Origin: Pseudoalteromonas denitrificans DSM 6059
GTDB taxonomy: Bacteria > Pseudomonadota > Gammaproteobacteria > Enterobacterales > Alteromonadaceae
Assembly: GCF_900112265.1 (NCBI RefSeq)
Contig: NZ_FOLO01000039.1
Location: forward strand, 1 to 53,273
Direction of reading: 5' to 3'
DNA length: 53,273 nucleotides
Of this stretch, positions 40,804 to 49,990 are shown one piece after another (position 1 is the first letter of the stretch; every line of letters begins with the position of its first letter). Under the pieces are notes generated by a model, which did not search any database, was not told the DNA's origin, and was given only the letters and a program-made list of their open reading frames with translations. A program made the position numbers and the translations under genes.

Positions 40804-42267
40804 TTATTCGCCTACATTAAACCACTTATGACCTTTTTGAGCTAACAATTCATCCGCACTCTCAGGTCCCCAAGTACCAGCGCGATATAAAGAGGGTGTA
40901 CCTTCTTTTTCCCACTTTTCTATAATAGGATCTATCCAAGCCCAAGCTTGTTTTACTTCATTTCTATGAATGAACAATGCAGGGTTATTTGCAGCTGCAT
41001 CGAGCATTAACCGTTTATAAGCATCTGAATGAAAAGTATTAGCAGAATCTTTTGATAAATCTAAGTTTAAAGTCACAGGTTCTAGCTGCATATCAAGACT
41101 GTCTAAACGTTTTGACATCAAAGTTAATTGAATACTTTCTTCAGGTTGTAAACGAATGATTAAGCGATTTGGTTCAATATTACCTACATTTTTCTGATAA
41201 ACATTATGTGATACAGGTTTGTATTCAACGATGATTTCAGCACAGCGTTTTTTCATGCGCTTACCTGTACGTAGGTAAAATGGCACACCAGACCAACGCC
41301 AATTATCTATATTAGCTCTAATCGCAACAAAAGTTTCAGTATGTGAAGCACTCCCTAACTCTTCTAAATAACCTGGTACTACTGTGCCATCCAATTCACC
41401 AGGCACATATTGGCCCCTGATAACATTTTCATCTACATCTTCATTAACAAGTGGTCGTAATGATTCCAGTACTTTTAGTTTTTCTGTTCGAATGCTATTT
41501 GCTGATAACTTGTTAGGTGATTCCATTGCAACCAAACATAAAAGCTGCAATAAATGGTTTTGAACCATATCACGAAGTGCACCCGCTTTATCATAAAAAC
41601 CAGCGCGCGTTTCAAGACCTACAGTTTCTGAAATACTGATCTGAATATTATCTATGGTTTTTGCATCCCATAAATTTTCAAAAATAACATTTGAGAAACG
41701 CAGAGCCATTAAATTTTGAACGGTTTCTTTACCTAAATAATGGTCAATACGAAAGATTTGTTGCTCATCAAAATACTCAGCAACTTTAGCATTAATAACT
41801 TCGGCCGACTCACCACAATAGCCTATGGGTTTTTCAACAACAACACGAGATGTTGGTGTTATCAAATTCATTTGTGCTAAAACTTCAGAACAACTTCCAT
41901 AAACAGCAGGCGGCAAAGATAAATAAAAAACGCGAGACTTATCTGGTGCATCACTTTCTAATAATGCTTTTAAAGCTTTCCAACCATCATCTACTTGAGT
42001 CACATTAATTGCTAAAGGTTCAATAAATTGACTAAAGGTTTTCCAATCTTGCTGATTGTATTCACCCTGTCCTAAATGTTCTTGTAAACCTTGATTAACT
42101 TTCTCAATAAACTCTTCTTTATTTGCCAACTCTCTTACTGTAGGTACAATACGAGAACCTTCAGGTAAATTGCCTTCTTGATATGCACGATACATAGCAG
42201 GTAATAACTTACGTATTGATAAGTCGCCCCCACCGCCAAAAATTACAATATCAAATGGATTAAGCAT
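40804..42267 (-). CDS. zwf: Glucose-6-phosphate 1-dehydrogenase
   Basis: ATG 42265-42267 (MLNPFDIVIFGGGGDLSIRK) is chosen; an in-frame upstream start at 42309 would add 14 residues without homology. The 487 residues include the nucleotide-binding VIFGGGGDLS, EKPIGYCGESA, the signature RIDHYLGKETVQNLMALRF and KRCAEIIVEYKPV. It oxidises glucose 6-phosphate at the entry of the pentose-phosphate and Entner-Doudoroff pathways. Neither pgl nor edd is beside it. A LacI-type operator palindrome lies 63 bases upstream of the start codon. Confidence 0.96.
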   Translation of the reverse strand: MLNPFDIVIFGGGGDLSIRKLLPAMYRAYQEGNLPEGSRIVPTVRELANKEEFIEKVNQGLQEHLGQGEYNQQDWKTFSQFIEPLAINVTQVDDGWKALKALLESDAPDKSRVFYLSLPPAVYGSCSEVLAQMNLITPTSRVVVEKPIGYCGESAEVINAKVAEYFDEQQIFRIDHYLGKETVQNLMALRFSNVIFENLWDAKTIDNIQISISETVGLETRAGFYDKAGALRDMVQNHLLQLLCLVAMESPNKLSANSIRTEKLKVLESLRPLVNEDVDENVIRGQYVPGELDGTVVPGYLEELGSASHTETFVAIRANIDNWRWSGVPFYLRTGKRMKKRCAEIIVEYKPVSHNVYQKNVGNIEPNRLIIRLQPEESIQLTLMSKRLDSLDMQLEPVTLNLDLSKDSANTFHSDAYKRLMLDAAANNPALFIHRNEVKQAWAWIDPIIEKWEKEGTPSLYRAGTWGPESADELLAQKGHKWFNVGE

Positions 42268-42329
42268 GATTATTCTCTTATTAAATTCACTAAGGGCATG
42301 AGTGCGCAATTAGGGTAACAATAAACACA

Positions 42330-42347
42330 ATTGACACCGGTGTCAAT
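42330..42347. promoter_or_regulatory. LacI-family-type operator upstream of zwf
   Basis: ATTGACACCGGTGTCAAT is a perfect 18-base palindrome with a central CG, the usual form of operators bound by LacI/GalR-family regulators. The regulator is not in this window. It differs from the HexR-type site often seen before zwf in gammaproteobacteria. Confidence 0.7.
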
Positions 42348-42493
42348 CCTAAGGGATTTATATATTTTTTTTCAAGTATGCATTATATAATTTTAAGCCT
42401 AAAAACATCACCTCGATACGTTTGTTTTTTGACAATCACACAATTAACCCTAAGCTTTTAGGTGTAAATAAAAATATAATCCGGTGAAAAACA

Positions 42494-43705
42494 ATGAGCT
42501 CTAATCACTTAACTTATGCTTGGCTCAAAGCGTTGATTGTTGACGACAGCAAGGCAATCTGTGAATTATGCAAAAGTATATTAATTGAAAACTATGGTAT
42601 CAATTATGTGCATACAACAAACTCAGCACCAGAGGCACTTGCAGTAATTAAAAGCTTTAAAGATATCAACATGATTTTTTTAGATTTAAACATGCCAGGT
42701 ACTGATGGTGTTCAGTTACTCAAAAAAATTGCTGATTTTAAATTTAAGGGATATATCGTCATTGTAAGCGGTGTGTCAGCAAAAATCATTCAAGGTGTAG
42801 AAGATTTAGCAAATAAGTATAATTTGAATTATATCGGCAGTATTCATAAACCAATAGATTTAAAAGATTTTGACCATATTTTCACCCAAGTTGGAAAAAA
42901 TACTCCCTCAGGTATCAATAATAAAACGAAACAATTAAAAATTTATGAAATTATTCGAGCGCTCGAAAAGGACGCTATTGAAGTTTTTTATCAACCTCAA
43001 GTAAAATTAAGAAATAGAAAGTTCATAGGTGTTGAAGCTTTATGTCGACTGCATCATCCTAGGTTAGGTTTAATTAGCCCAGATCAATTCATAGATAAAT
43101 CTGAAGAAACTGATTTAATTTTTCATCTAACACTTTGTGTCATTGATAAAGCATTAAATGATTGGGTTTTATGGCATAATCAAGGCATGAAATTGACGCT
43201 TTCAATCAATATAAGTCCATATGTACTGAAATTCACTGAATTTACAGACTTATTTTTAACAAAACTTTCTGTACTCAATATCCCTATAGAAAAAATATGC
43301 TTAGAAGTCACCGAAAGCATTATTGAAGAAAATCATCAAGTGGAATTAGAAACATTAAGTCGCTTAGCAATAAAAGGTGTTATGTTATCGCTCGATGATT
43401 TTGGTACAGGCTCCGCTTCTATAGAGCGTCTTCACAGATTGCCATTTGATGAGCTAAAACTAGACAAATCATTTTTTCAAAACTCAATAACTAATCGTGC
43501 TCAATTTGATTTAATTAAAAGCTGTGTGGCTATGAGCAGCGCTCTGGATATGCATACGGTTGCCGAAGGCATTGAAACAGCAGAACATTGGAAAGTTGCC
43601 GAACAAACAGGGTGTGATATTGTGCAAGGTTATTACATCAGCAAACCTATTCAAGCGTGTGATATTAGCCAATGGTGTTATCAATGGAAACACAGAGTAG
43701 ACTAA
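42494..43705 (+). CDS. REC-EAL response regulator, cyclic di-GMP phosphodiesterase
   Basis: The 403-residue protein has a receiver domain (LIVDDSKAIC, phospho-acceptor Asp in IFLDLNMPGTDG, Lys in GSIHKPIDL) and an EAL domain. The EAL domain keeps GVEALCRL (EAL), LSINISP, ICLEVTES, LSLDDFGTGSAS, ELKLDKSF and VAEGIETAEH, so active hydrolysis of cyclic di-GMP is likely. No kinase gene is adjacent. Its stop codon overlaps the convergent arfB stop by four bases. Confidence 0.92.
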   Translation: MSSNHLTYAWLKALIVDDSKAICELCKSILIENYGINYVHTTNSAPEALAVIKSFKDINMIFLDLNMPGTDGVQLLKKIADFKFKGYIVIVSGVSAKIIQGVEDLANKYNLNYIGSIHKPIDLKDFDHIFTQVGKNTPSGINNKTKQLKIYEIIRALEKDAIEVFYQPQVKLRNRKFIGVEALCRLHHPRLGLISPDQFIDKSEETDLIFHLTLCVIDKALNDWVLWHNQGMKLTLSINISPYVLKFTEFTDLFLTKLSVLNIPIEKICLEVTESIIEENHQVELETLSRLAIKGVMLSLDDFGTGSASIERLHRLPFDELKLDKSFFQNSITNRAQFDLIKSCVAMSSALDMHTVAEGIETAEHWKVAEQTGCDIVQGYYISKPIQACDISQWCYQWKHRVD

Positions 43706-44115
43706 AAATCGACCTTCCCACGCAATGACTTCGTAGTGCCTTTCTTCGTTTTACTATCCATTCGTTTGCGTTGAGAATTTCTACTCGGCTTTGTCGCTCG
43801 TCTGGCTTTTTGAACTATCATAGCCGATAAAATCAAATCTTTTAAACGTTTAAGGGCATCATCTTTATTCATTTCTTGCGTACGAAAAGATTGCGATTTA
43901 ATTATAATAATCCCATCTTTACTAATGCGCCCATCAGATAGCGCCAGTATTCTTTCTTTATAAATTGCTGGTAAACTAGAATGCTTCACATCAAACCTTA
44001 AGTGGATCGCAGTCGCAACTTTATTGACTCGCTGACCACCATTCCCTTGAGAGCGAATAGCACTCAGTTCAATTTCCCACTCAGCCAAAGTGACCGTATT
44101 ACTAATTTCTAACAT
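43702..44115 (-). CDS. arfB: Alternative ribosome-rescue factor B (peptidyl-tRNA hydrolase)
   Basis: ATG 44113-44115 gives 137 residues, close to the 140 of E. coli ArfB; a longer frame to 44274 adds a stretch with no family likeness. The catalytic RSQGNGGQRVNKVATAI carries the GGQ that releases nascent chains, and the C-terminal tail is strongly basic (RRATKPSRNSQRKRMDSK), as needed to enter the empty mRNA channel of stalled ribosomes. No clear ribosome-binding site precedes the start. It is convergent with the REC-EAL gene and divergent from the sigma-factor gene. Confidence 0.92.
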   Translation of the reverse strand: MLEISNTVTLAEWEIELSAIRSQGNGGQRVNKVATAIHLRFDVKHSSLPAIYKERILALSDGRISKDGIIIIKSQSFRTQEMNKDDALKRLKDLILSAMIVQKARRATKPSRNSQRKRMDSKTKKGTTKSLRGKVDF

Positions 44116-44224
44116 AAACAACAAAAATAAATGATCAGACCAGCATTTTAACTTAACCCTAATCAATAGGCTAGATTCGAATATTAAAAATCTAGTTTGA
44201 TAAATAATTGTTAACCATTGAGTT

Positions 44225-44236
44225 GAATTTAAATTC
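44225..44236. promoter_or_regulatory. 12-base palindrome GAATTTAAATTC upstream of sigma-factor gene
   Basis: It is identical to the palindrome at 36247-36258. It ends 44 bases before the sigma-factor ATG. A further inverted repeat, CTAGATT/AATCTAG, lies at 44171-44195 in the same intergenic region. Confidence 0.4.
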
Positions 44237-44279
44237 GATCTAAACTGATTTTTTGAACGCAAAAAAGCAAACAATATTT

Positions 44280-44843
44280 ATGGCTAAAAAAAATAAAATA
44301 ACTGAAATTTTTATTAATTATTCAGCCAATATTCGATATTACATCAGTAAAATAGTGCCTCCAGAAGACATAGAAGATATTGTTCAGGAAACCTTTATAA
44401 AAAGCTATGAAGCCGATTTAAAACAAGAAATCCAATACGCTCGTAGCTATATGTTAAAAACGGCCAGAAATTTAGCGCTCAACCATGTTCAAAAGTGGGA
44501 TAATAAATATAAAGATTCTCTAGAGGATTATTGCGAGCCACCTGTCCAATTAATAACACAAAATTTTGAAAATGAGTTTGAGAGTAAAGAAAGGTTTTTA
44601 TTATTTTGTCGCGCAACCGATCAATTACAAGGTAGTGTTAAAAAAGCTTTTATACTCAAAAAGGTATATGGCTTAAGCCAACGAGAAATTGCTGATTATT
44701 TAAATTTAAGCCAAAGCACAATAGAAAAACATGTTGCCAAAGGTTTATTGACCTGCTCCAACTATATGGCTAAAGCAGAAAAAGAGCAGATAACCAGTAG
44801 GGTATCTAATTCATTATTATCTAAAGGTAAAAAGAGTTTATAA
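44280..44843 (+). CDS. FecI-like extracytoplasmic-function sigma factor
   Basis: The 187-residue protein has a sigma-70 region 2 (PPEDIEDIVQETFIKSYEAD and YMLKTARNLALNHVQ) and region 4 (AFILKKVYGLSQREIADYLN then LSQSTIEKHVAKGLLTC), the FecI/iron-starvation type. Start ATG 44280 is preferred; a TTG at 44253 is possible. The anti-sigma gene abuts it directly. It would direct RNA polymerase to the TonB receptor gene two genes downstream when the receptor signals. Confidence 0.9.
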   Translation: MAKKNKITEIFINYSANIRYYISKIVPPEDIEDIVQETFIKSYEADLKQEIQYARSYMLKTARNLALNHVQKWDNKYKDSLEDYCEPPVQLITQNFENEFESKERFLLFCRATDQLQGSVKKAFILKKVYGLSQREIADYLNLSQSTIEKHVAKGLLTCSNYMAKAEKEQITSRVSNSLLSKGKKSL

Positions 44844-45911
44844 ATGACAAATGTCACTAAATTCAATCGTAAACAAATCATACAAGAACAGGCCAGTCTT
44901 TGGATCAGTCGTATGGACAGAGGTTTATCTTTAGAAGAAAAAAATGAATTTTCAGTTTGGATCAATCAAAGTGAATATCATAAAGACACTTTGTATCAAT
45001 TAGCAAAACTTTGGGATGACTTAACTGTTTTAAATGAATTAAGTGATCTTTTTCCACTGGAAAGTAAAACCAAATCAACTCAAAATAAATTTATACCAAT
45101 CGCCATAGCAGCAAGCTTTATTGCGATTATGTTTACAAGCTCAGCATATTTTCTAGATGGGAGCTTATTTCCTATACTCTCCAATACTCAAAAGACTGCA
45201 CAGATAAAACAATACCAGACTAAAATTGGTGAACAAATTAGTTTTTCAATGCCAGATGGTACCAATGTTAGATTAAATACCAATAGCACAATTAAAGTTG
45301 CTTATACTGCCAAACATCGACAAATTTCATTGTTAAAAGGTGAAGCACGCTTTGATGTCGCAAAAGATAAAACAAGACCTTTTACTGTGAGTACTGATAA
45401 AAAATCATTTACTGCCTTAGGGACTATTTTTAATGTGCAAAATACCAAAAATAATGAATTAGAGCTCTTAGTTACTGAGGGTAAGGTACTTATCAGTGAT
45501 ACAGATTCGATTCTTAAAACAACCACTTTAAATGATATTGTAGCCAGTTTTACGAACCTAAGTCATGACAATTTACCCGGTACCGTGGTCAATAGTGGCG
45601 AAAAGTCTGTTGTTAAAAACAATATGCAACTCATCACAGATAAAATTTCTTTAGATCAAATTCAAAGAGAACTTGCTTGGCAGCAAGGTATGCTTATTTT
45701 TGATGGTGAACCTTTAAACAAAGCCTTGTTAGAAGTTGCAAGGTACTCAAATACCCAGTTTGAAATTAACGATACTAATTTATCCCATTTAAAAATATCA
45801 GGCTACTTTAAGGCTGGTGATATTGAAGGTTTATTAGAATCATTAAATGAAAATTTTAATATAATTTATCAAAAATCTCCAAATAATATAATCCGTTTAA
45901 CAAAAGTTTAA
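44844..45911 (+). CDS. FecR-like anti-sigma regulator
   Basis: The 355-residue protein has a cytoplasmic N-terminus with QASLWISRMDRGLSLEEKNEFSVW (the FecR N-terminal domain), one transmembrane segment (PIAIAASFIAIMFTSSAYFL) and a periplasmic FecR domain (GEQISFSMPDGTNVRLNTNS, LLKGEARFDVAKDKTRPFTV and FTALGTIFNVQ). The C-terminus, with NKALLEVARYSNTQFEIND, resembles an STN-like domain. It follows the sigma factor with no gap. It holds the sigma factor and is released by contact with the STN domain of the following receptor. Confidence 0.93.
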   Translation: MTNVTKFNRKQIIQEQASLWISRMDRGLSLEEKNEFSVWINQSEYHKDTLYQLAKLWDDLTVLNELSDLFPLESKTKSTQNKFIPIAIAASFIAIMFTSSAYFLDGSLFPILSNTQKTAQIKQYQTKIGEQISFSMPDGTNVRLNTNSTIKVAYTAKHRQISLLKGEARFDVAKDKTRPFTVSTDKKSFTALGTIFNVQNTKNNELELLVTEGKVLISDTDSILKTTTLNDIVASFTNLSHDNLPGTVVNSGEKSVVKNNMQLITDKISLDQIQRELAWQQGMLIFDGEPLNKALLEVARYSNTQFEINDTNLSHLKISGYFKAGDIEGLLESLNENFNIIYQKSPNNIIRLTKV

Positions 45912-46024
45912 TTAGCTCCCATATTTTAACTTATAGCATGAGATAACAGCATTGTACCCCTAGTAATTTACATAAAATTAAGTGATGATTAACCTTATGT
46001 AAAAATTTAAGCACTGAGGGCTTT

Positions 46025-48904
46025 TTGCTGTTTCGTTTTATTAAATCACTTTGTTATAAATTTGATATCAACAAACACACAAGACATTTTATAATAAAGT
46101 TTTCTTTATTATCCTGTTGTTTTACTCCTTATGCTTTTGCTCAATCAATGCTTAAATTCAGCATAGAAAAACAACGCGCTGACAAAGCGCTTATATCTTT
46201 TGCACAACAATCAAACCACACCATTATTTTTTCATTCGATTTAGCAAAACAATATCAAGCAAATGAAATTCAAGGATTTTATTCTTTTGATGCGGGATTA
46301 AAACAACTATTATTAAATTCAGGCCTTAGTGCCCAGGTTAATAAATCCGGATTATTAAGTATAAAACGAGATAAAAAAATTGAAGAAATTAATGCTATTT
46401 TAAAGGCGCCTCCTAAGCCTCTCATTGTTTTAACTAAAGAACTTTCCCAAACAGAAAAAATTTTGATAATAGGCAGTCGTGTTGCTGGGCGTTCAGTTGA
46501 TGACTTACCTGTACCAATCGATATTTTAACAAATGAAATATTAACAAATACGGGTCAAACTGAGCTTGGAAAAATGCTACAAACCATTGCACCTTCATTT
46601 AACTTTTCAAGTTCGGCTATCAGTGATGGAACTGACGCCCTACGCCCTGCGACTCTTAGAGGATTAGGACCAGACCAAACACTTGTTTTAATTAATGGTA
46701 AACGTCGCCACCAAGCGAGTTTAATCCATATAAATCCTTCAGTTGGTAGAGGAACTGCTGGAACAGATATAAATGCAATCCCAACAGCATCAATTAAACG
46801 TATTGAAGTATTACGTGATGGTGCAGCAGCCCAATATGGCTCTGATGCCATTGCAGGTGTGATTAATATTGTATTAAAAGATATATCTGATGGTGGAAAA
46901 TCATCATTATCTTATGGTAAATACACACAAGGTGATGGTAAAAATCTAAACTTAGATATATCAAAAGGCTTTAACTTTAATGATAAAGGTTTTTTAACCG
47001 CATCGCTTAGTCTAAAAAACTCAGCTCCAACTAATCGGGCTGGTTTACATGGTTCTTGTCAATTTAAAGACTGTGTTTTACTAGAGGATGGCAGTTACTT
47101 AATGGGTGACCCTAGAGAGTTAAATGCCTCCAGAACAACTTTTAAAATTGGAGAAATAGAATCAGATCAAATAGGTTTAACAATAAATACAGCCTACGAA
47201 TTATTTCAAGGTGAAACTTATGGTTTTTTAACTTACTCTACGAGAGATAATAAGTCTGCAACTTTTTTTAGGCACAACGCCAATACAATTGGAAATGCGC
47301 TTCTACAAGATAATGATGCCACTATTCCGACTGGCTTTTTACCAAAAATAAAGTCAAAAATTAATGATGCATCATATAACTTTGGTTTTAAAAACTCATT
47401 CAATGAAAACTCTTACATCGACTTATCATATACTTATGGAAAAAATACAATAGATTACATCACTCAAGATACGATTAATGCCTCTTTTGCAAACGCATTA
47501 CAATATACCTCAGACTTTACAGCCGATGAAATTAGAAAAAATATCCCAAGAGACGCTTTTGCTTACGGTTTATCTTTAAGTTTAGCAACTGCAAATTTAG
47601 ACTTTTCCCATGATTTTGAATTCTTTTCATTAGCCATAGGCGCAGAAGTTCGCACAGATAAGTTTAGTGTTATACCTGGCGATAAATATGCATATTATGA
47701 TTATGATACCGATCCACAGGGCAATAACTTATATCCCACAGATGCCGCTTCTGGCACCCAAGGCTTTATTGGCACTGCACCTGAACAAGCTGTTAATGAG
47801 TCGCGTAATGTCGTTTCTTTATATAGCGATATTGAAGCACATATTACATCAGACCTTATAATCAGTAGTGCATTACGTTTTGATAACTATAATAATTTTA
47901 ATAATAATACAAATTATAAGTTAGCTGCAAACTGGTCTATTACTCCAAATGCCTCTATACGAGGTGCAATAAGCACAGGGTTTCGAGCACCTTCAATGCA
48001 GCAACTTTATACAGATAATGTCAGCACCCAATTTGTTGCAAATTCAAACGGGAGCGATCAAAGTGCAGTACAAATAGGTATTTTTCGTAATGACAGTGAA
48101 CTTGCAAAAGCCCTTTCAATTGCACAGTTGAAAGAAGAAAAAGCGACTAATTATAGTTTCGGTACAGTTTTAAAGCTTCATAATAAAATGAACTTAACCA
48201 TCGATTTTTATTCTATTTATATTAATAATCGCATTGTACTGAGTAATTCATTAGGGCAAGGTTTATCTACAACCTTAGACTCTGCATTGACAAGATCAGG
48301 CGTTGGCGCAGCCCAATTCTTTTTGAATGGTGCAGATACACATACCTCAGGGCTGGATATCATTGCAACCTACAGTAATCCATTTATTTATGGCAATTTA
48401 GATTTAACATTTGCAGCCAATTTTACTGATACAGACGTAGATAATGTATTTACACCTGCAAATAGTGCTTTAGATGGTATTGCGCCTGAAGATATATTTT
48501 CAGAACAATCAATTTCAATTATTACTCAGTGGCAACCAAAAGATAGAATCAGTTTTAATGCACTGTATCAAATCAAAGATTTAACAATAAACCTCGCTTT
48601 TAATCGCTATGGTGAATATACAGTTGTGGATGCTGGCAGCCAAACCTATAGTGCCAAAATACTCACCGACTTACGCTTGAGTTATCAAGTAAATGAAAAT
48701 TTATCTATCAATATTGGGGGGAATAACATATTTGATATTTATCCAGATAAAAACAAAATCGGAAATTCTCACGCTGGCACTATCGTAGATCATAATGGTA
48801 ATACTATCATTAGTAGCCCTGGCGTATTTACTTACTCTCGCCGTTCTACACCTTTTGGTTTTAGTGGCGCATATTATTATGCAAGCGTTGAATATCAATT
48901 TTAA
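46025..48904 (+). CDS. TonB-dependent receptor with STN signalling domain (FecA-like transducer)
   Basis: No ATG precedes the signal peptide; TTG 46025, four bases after GAGGG, is the only sensible start and gives 959 residues. A signal peptide (FIIKFSLLSCCFTPYAFAQS) is followed by an STN domain (LKFSIEKQRADKALISFAQQ to NKSGLLSIKR), then a plug (LRGLGPDQTLVLINGKRRH and GTDINAIPTASIKRIEVLRD, then GAAAQYGSDAIAGVINIVLK) and a barrel ending in VEYQF. The plug type is widespread in Alteromonadales and Xanthomonadales; its ligand is not known. With the upstream sigma factor and anti-sigma it forms a full cell-surface signalling set. No Fur box is visible before the set. Confidence 0.9.
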   Translation: MLFRFIKSLCYKFDINKHTRHFIIKFSLLSCCFTPYAFAQSMLKFSIEKQRADKALISFAQQSNHTIIFSFDLAKQYQANEIQGFYSFDAGLKQLLLNSGLSAQVNKSGLLSIKRDKKIEEINAILKAPPKPLIVLTKELSQTEKILIIGSRVAGRSVDDLPVPIDILTNEILTNTGQTELGKMLQTIAPSFNFSSSAISDGTDALRPATLRGLGPDQTLVLINGKRRHQASLIHINPSVGRGTAGTDINAIPTASIKRIEVLRDGAAAQYGSDAIAGVINIVLKDISDGGKSSLSYGKYTQGDGKNLNLDISKGFNFNDKGFLTASLSLKNSAPTNRAGLHGSCQFKDCVLLEDGSYLMGDPRELNASRTTFKIGEIESDQIGLTINTAYELFQGETYGFLTYSTRDNKSATFFRHNANTIGNALLQDNDATIPTGFLPKIKSKINDASYNFGFKNSFNENSYIDLSYTYGKNTIDYITQDTINASFANALQYTSDFTADEIRKNIPRDAFAYGLSLSLATANLDFSHDFEFFSLAIGAEVRTDKFSVIPGDKYAYYDYDTDPQGNNLYPTDAASGTQGFIGTAPEQAVNESRNVVSLYSDIEAHITSDLIISSALRFDNYNNFNNNTNYKLAANWSITPNASIRGAISTGFRAPSMQQLYTDNVSTQFVANSNGSDQSAVQIGIFRNDSELAKALSIAQLKEEKATNYSFGTVLKLHNKMNLTIDFYSIYINNRIVLSNSLGQGLSTTLDSALTRSGVGAAQFFLNGADTHTSGLDIIATYSNPFIYGNLDLTFAANFTDTDVDNVFTPANSALDGIAPEDIFSEQSISIITQWQPKDRISFNALYQIKDLTINLAFNRYGEYTVVDAGSQTYSAKILTDLRLSYQVNENLSINIGGNNIFDIYPDKNKIGNSHAGTIVDHNGNTIISSPGVFTYSRRSTPFGFSGAYYYASVEYQF

Positions 48905-48915
48905 GCAATATAAAA

Positions 48916-49674
48916 TTATTTTTTTGGCCAGGTAAACTTTTGAAGATCTTTAATTTTTATTCGAATTAACGATTTTTGCATTGCTTCAATAAATATTTTT
49001 GGAACTTTTTTATTACAAGCAAAACCTAATTGTGAGTTATCTAATACTGAAACAACACGATATTGTGAAGGTAAAATACCCGCTTTACTAAACTGAAATT
49101 TAGCAATGTTTTCACCATAGGCCACTAAATCAACTCTTCCAAGTGCTAGCATTTTCACCATTTCATAGCCAGATGATAAGAATACAAATTGCGCTTTTGG
49201 TATTCCTTTTTTTATCAATAATTGATGGCCAATATCATCTTTTACAACGCCTATACTTAACTTTTCTAACGATTGAGGATCTGCATTAAATTGCCTTGAA
49301 GATAAAGCAATAATTGATATTCGAGTATCAATGATCGGTCCTACAAAATTAAATTTTTCAGCTCTTTCTTTGGTATGTGTCATAGAAAATAGACATGTAT
49401 TAGGATTGTCTTGTAAAGTTTTATAAGCACGAGCCCAAGGGTATAAAGATAAATGAAGTTGATTGAAATCTACATTTAAATCTGTATATATTTGTTTTAA
49501 TAAATCTACCGACAAACCTGATAGTTCACCGTTGTCTAGGTAATTATAAGGAGGATAATCTTCAGTCATCCATTTTATATCTATTGCAATTTTTGCTACT
49601 GTAATAGCTGATTTTTCAGCCGTATAAGCAAACGTAGAGAATAAGAAAATAAGTGGAAATACAATTATATGCAT
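48916..49674 (-). CDS. Periplasmic solute-binding protein, family 3
   Basis: The 252-residue protein starts with a signal peptide (MHIIVFPLIFLFSTFAYTAE). MTEDYPPYNYLDNGELSGLS is the family 3 ligand-pocket opening, followed by LSLYPWARAYKTLQDNPNT and LSIGVVKDDIGHQLLIKKG. Like the protein at 32208-33023 it shares YPW(A/S)RA and lacks transporter genes, so it may serve sensing or an unlinked permease. It is convergent with the TonB receptor, 11 bases away. Confidence 0.88.
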   Translation of the reverse strand: MHIIVFPLIFLFSTFAYTAEKSAITVAKIAIDIKWMTEDYPPYNYLDNGELSGLSVDLLKQIYTDLNVDFNQLHLSLYPWARAYKTLQDNPNTCLFSMTHTKERAEKFNFVGPIIDTRISIIALSSRQFNADPQSLEKLSIGVVKDDIGHQLLIKKGIPKAQFVFLSSGYEMVKMLALGRVDLVAYGENIAKFQFSKAGILPSQYRVVSVLDNSQLGFACNKKVPKIFIEAMQKSLIRIKIKDLQKFTWPKK

Positions 49675-49772
49675 ATAAAACTGAACTTAATTAAATGACA
49701 TTATTGTAATTTTAGCTAGAGATATGCATTAATCCACTCTTAGTATAATTTGAATGAATTAATGCTTTACCG

Positions 49773-49967
49773 TTACTTTTGCTTATTATCTTCTAATTCA
49801 GTGATCACCTTTTGAATAACTTTAACTCTGCCAGACTTAATCAAAGCATCTCGTAAAAGATATTCGATCTGTGCATTTGCGCTTCTGAGTTCATCATCAG
49901 CCCAGCGTTGCACTGCCGACAATACGTCAGGGCTAATACGCAAAGGATAACTTTTTTTACTGGCCAA
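49773..49967 (-). CDS. Arc-like ribbon-helix-helix DNA-binding protein
   Basis: The 64-residue protein starts MASKKSYPLRISPDVLSAVQ, the beta-strand and first helix of an Arc-type ribbon-helix-helix fold, followed by RWADDELRSANAQIEYLLRDAL, the second helix with the Arc-like NAQIE(Y/F)LLRDA pattern. It lies 23 bases downstream of the SPFH-protein gene on the same strand and is probably cotranscribed. The tandem TGATATCA palindromes upstream of that gene, centred 11 bases apart, fit binding by two RHH dimers, so autoregulation is likely. Confidence 0.88.
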   Translation of the reverse strand: MASKKSYPLRISPDVLSAVQRWADDELRSANAQIEYLLRDALIKSGRVKVIQKVITELEDNKQK

Positions 49968-49990
49968 AATTGGATCCTTAACTTTTTAAA

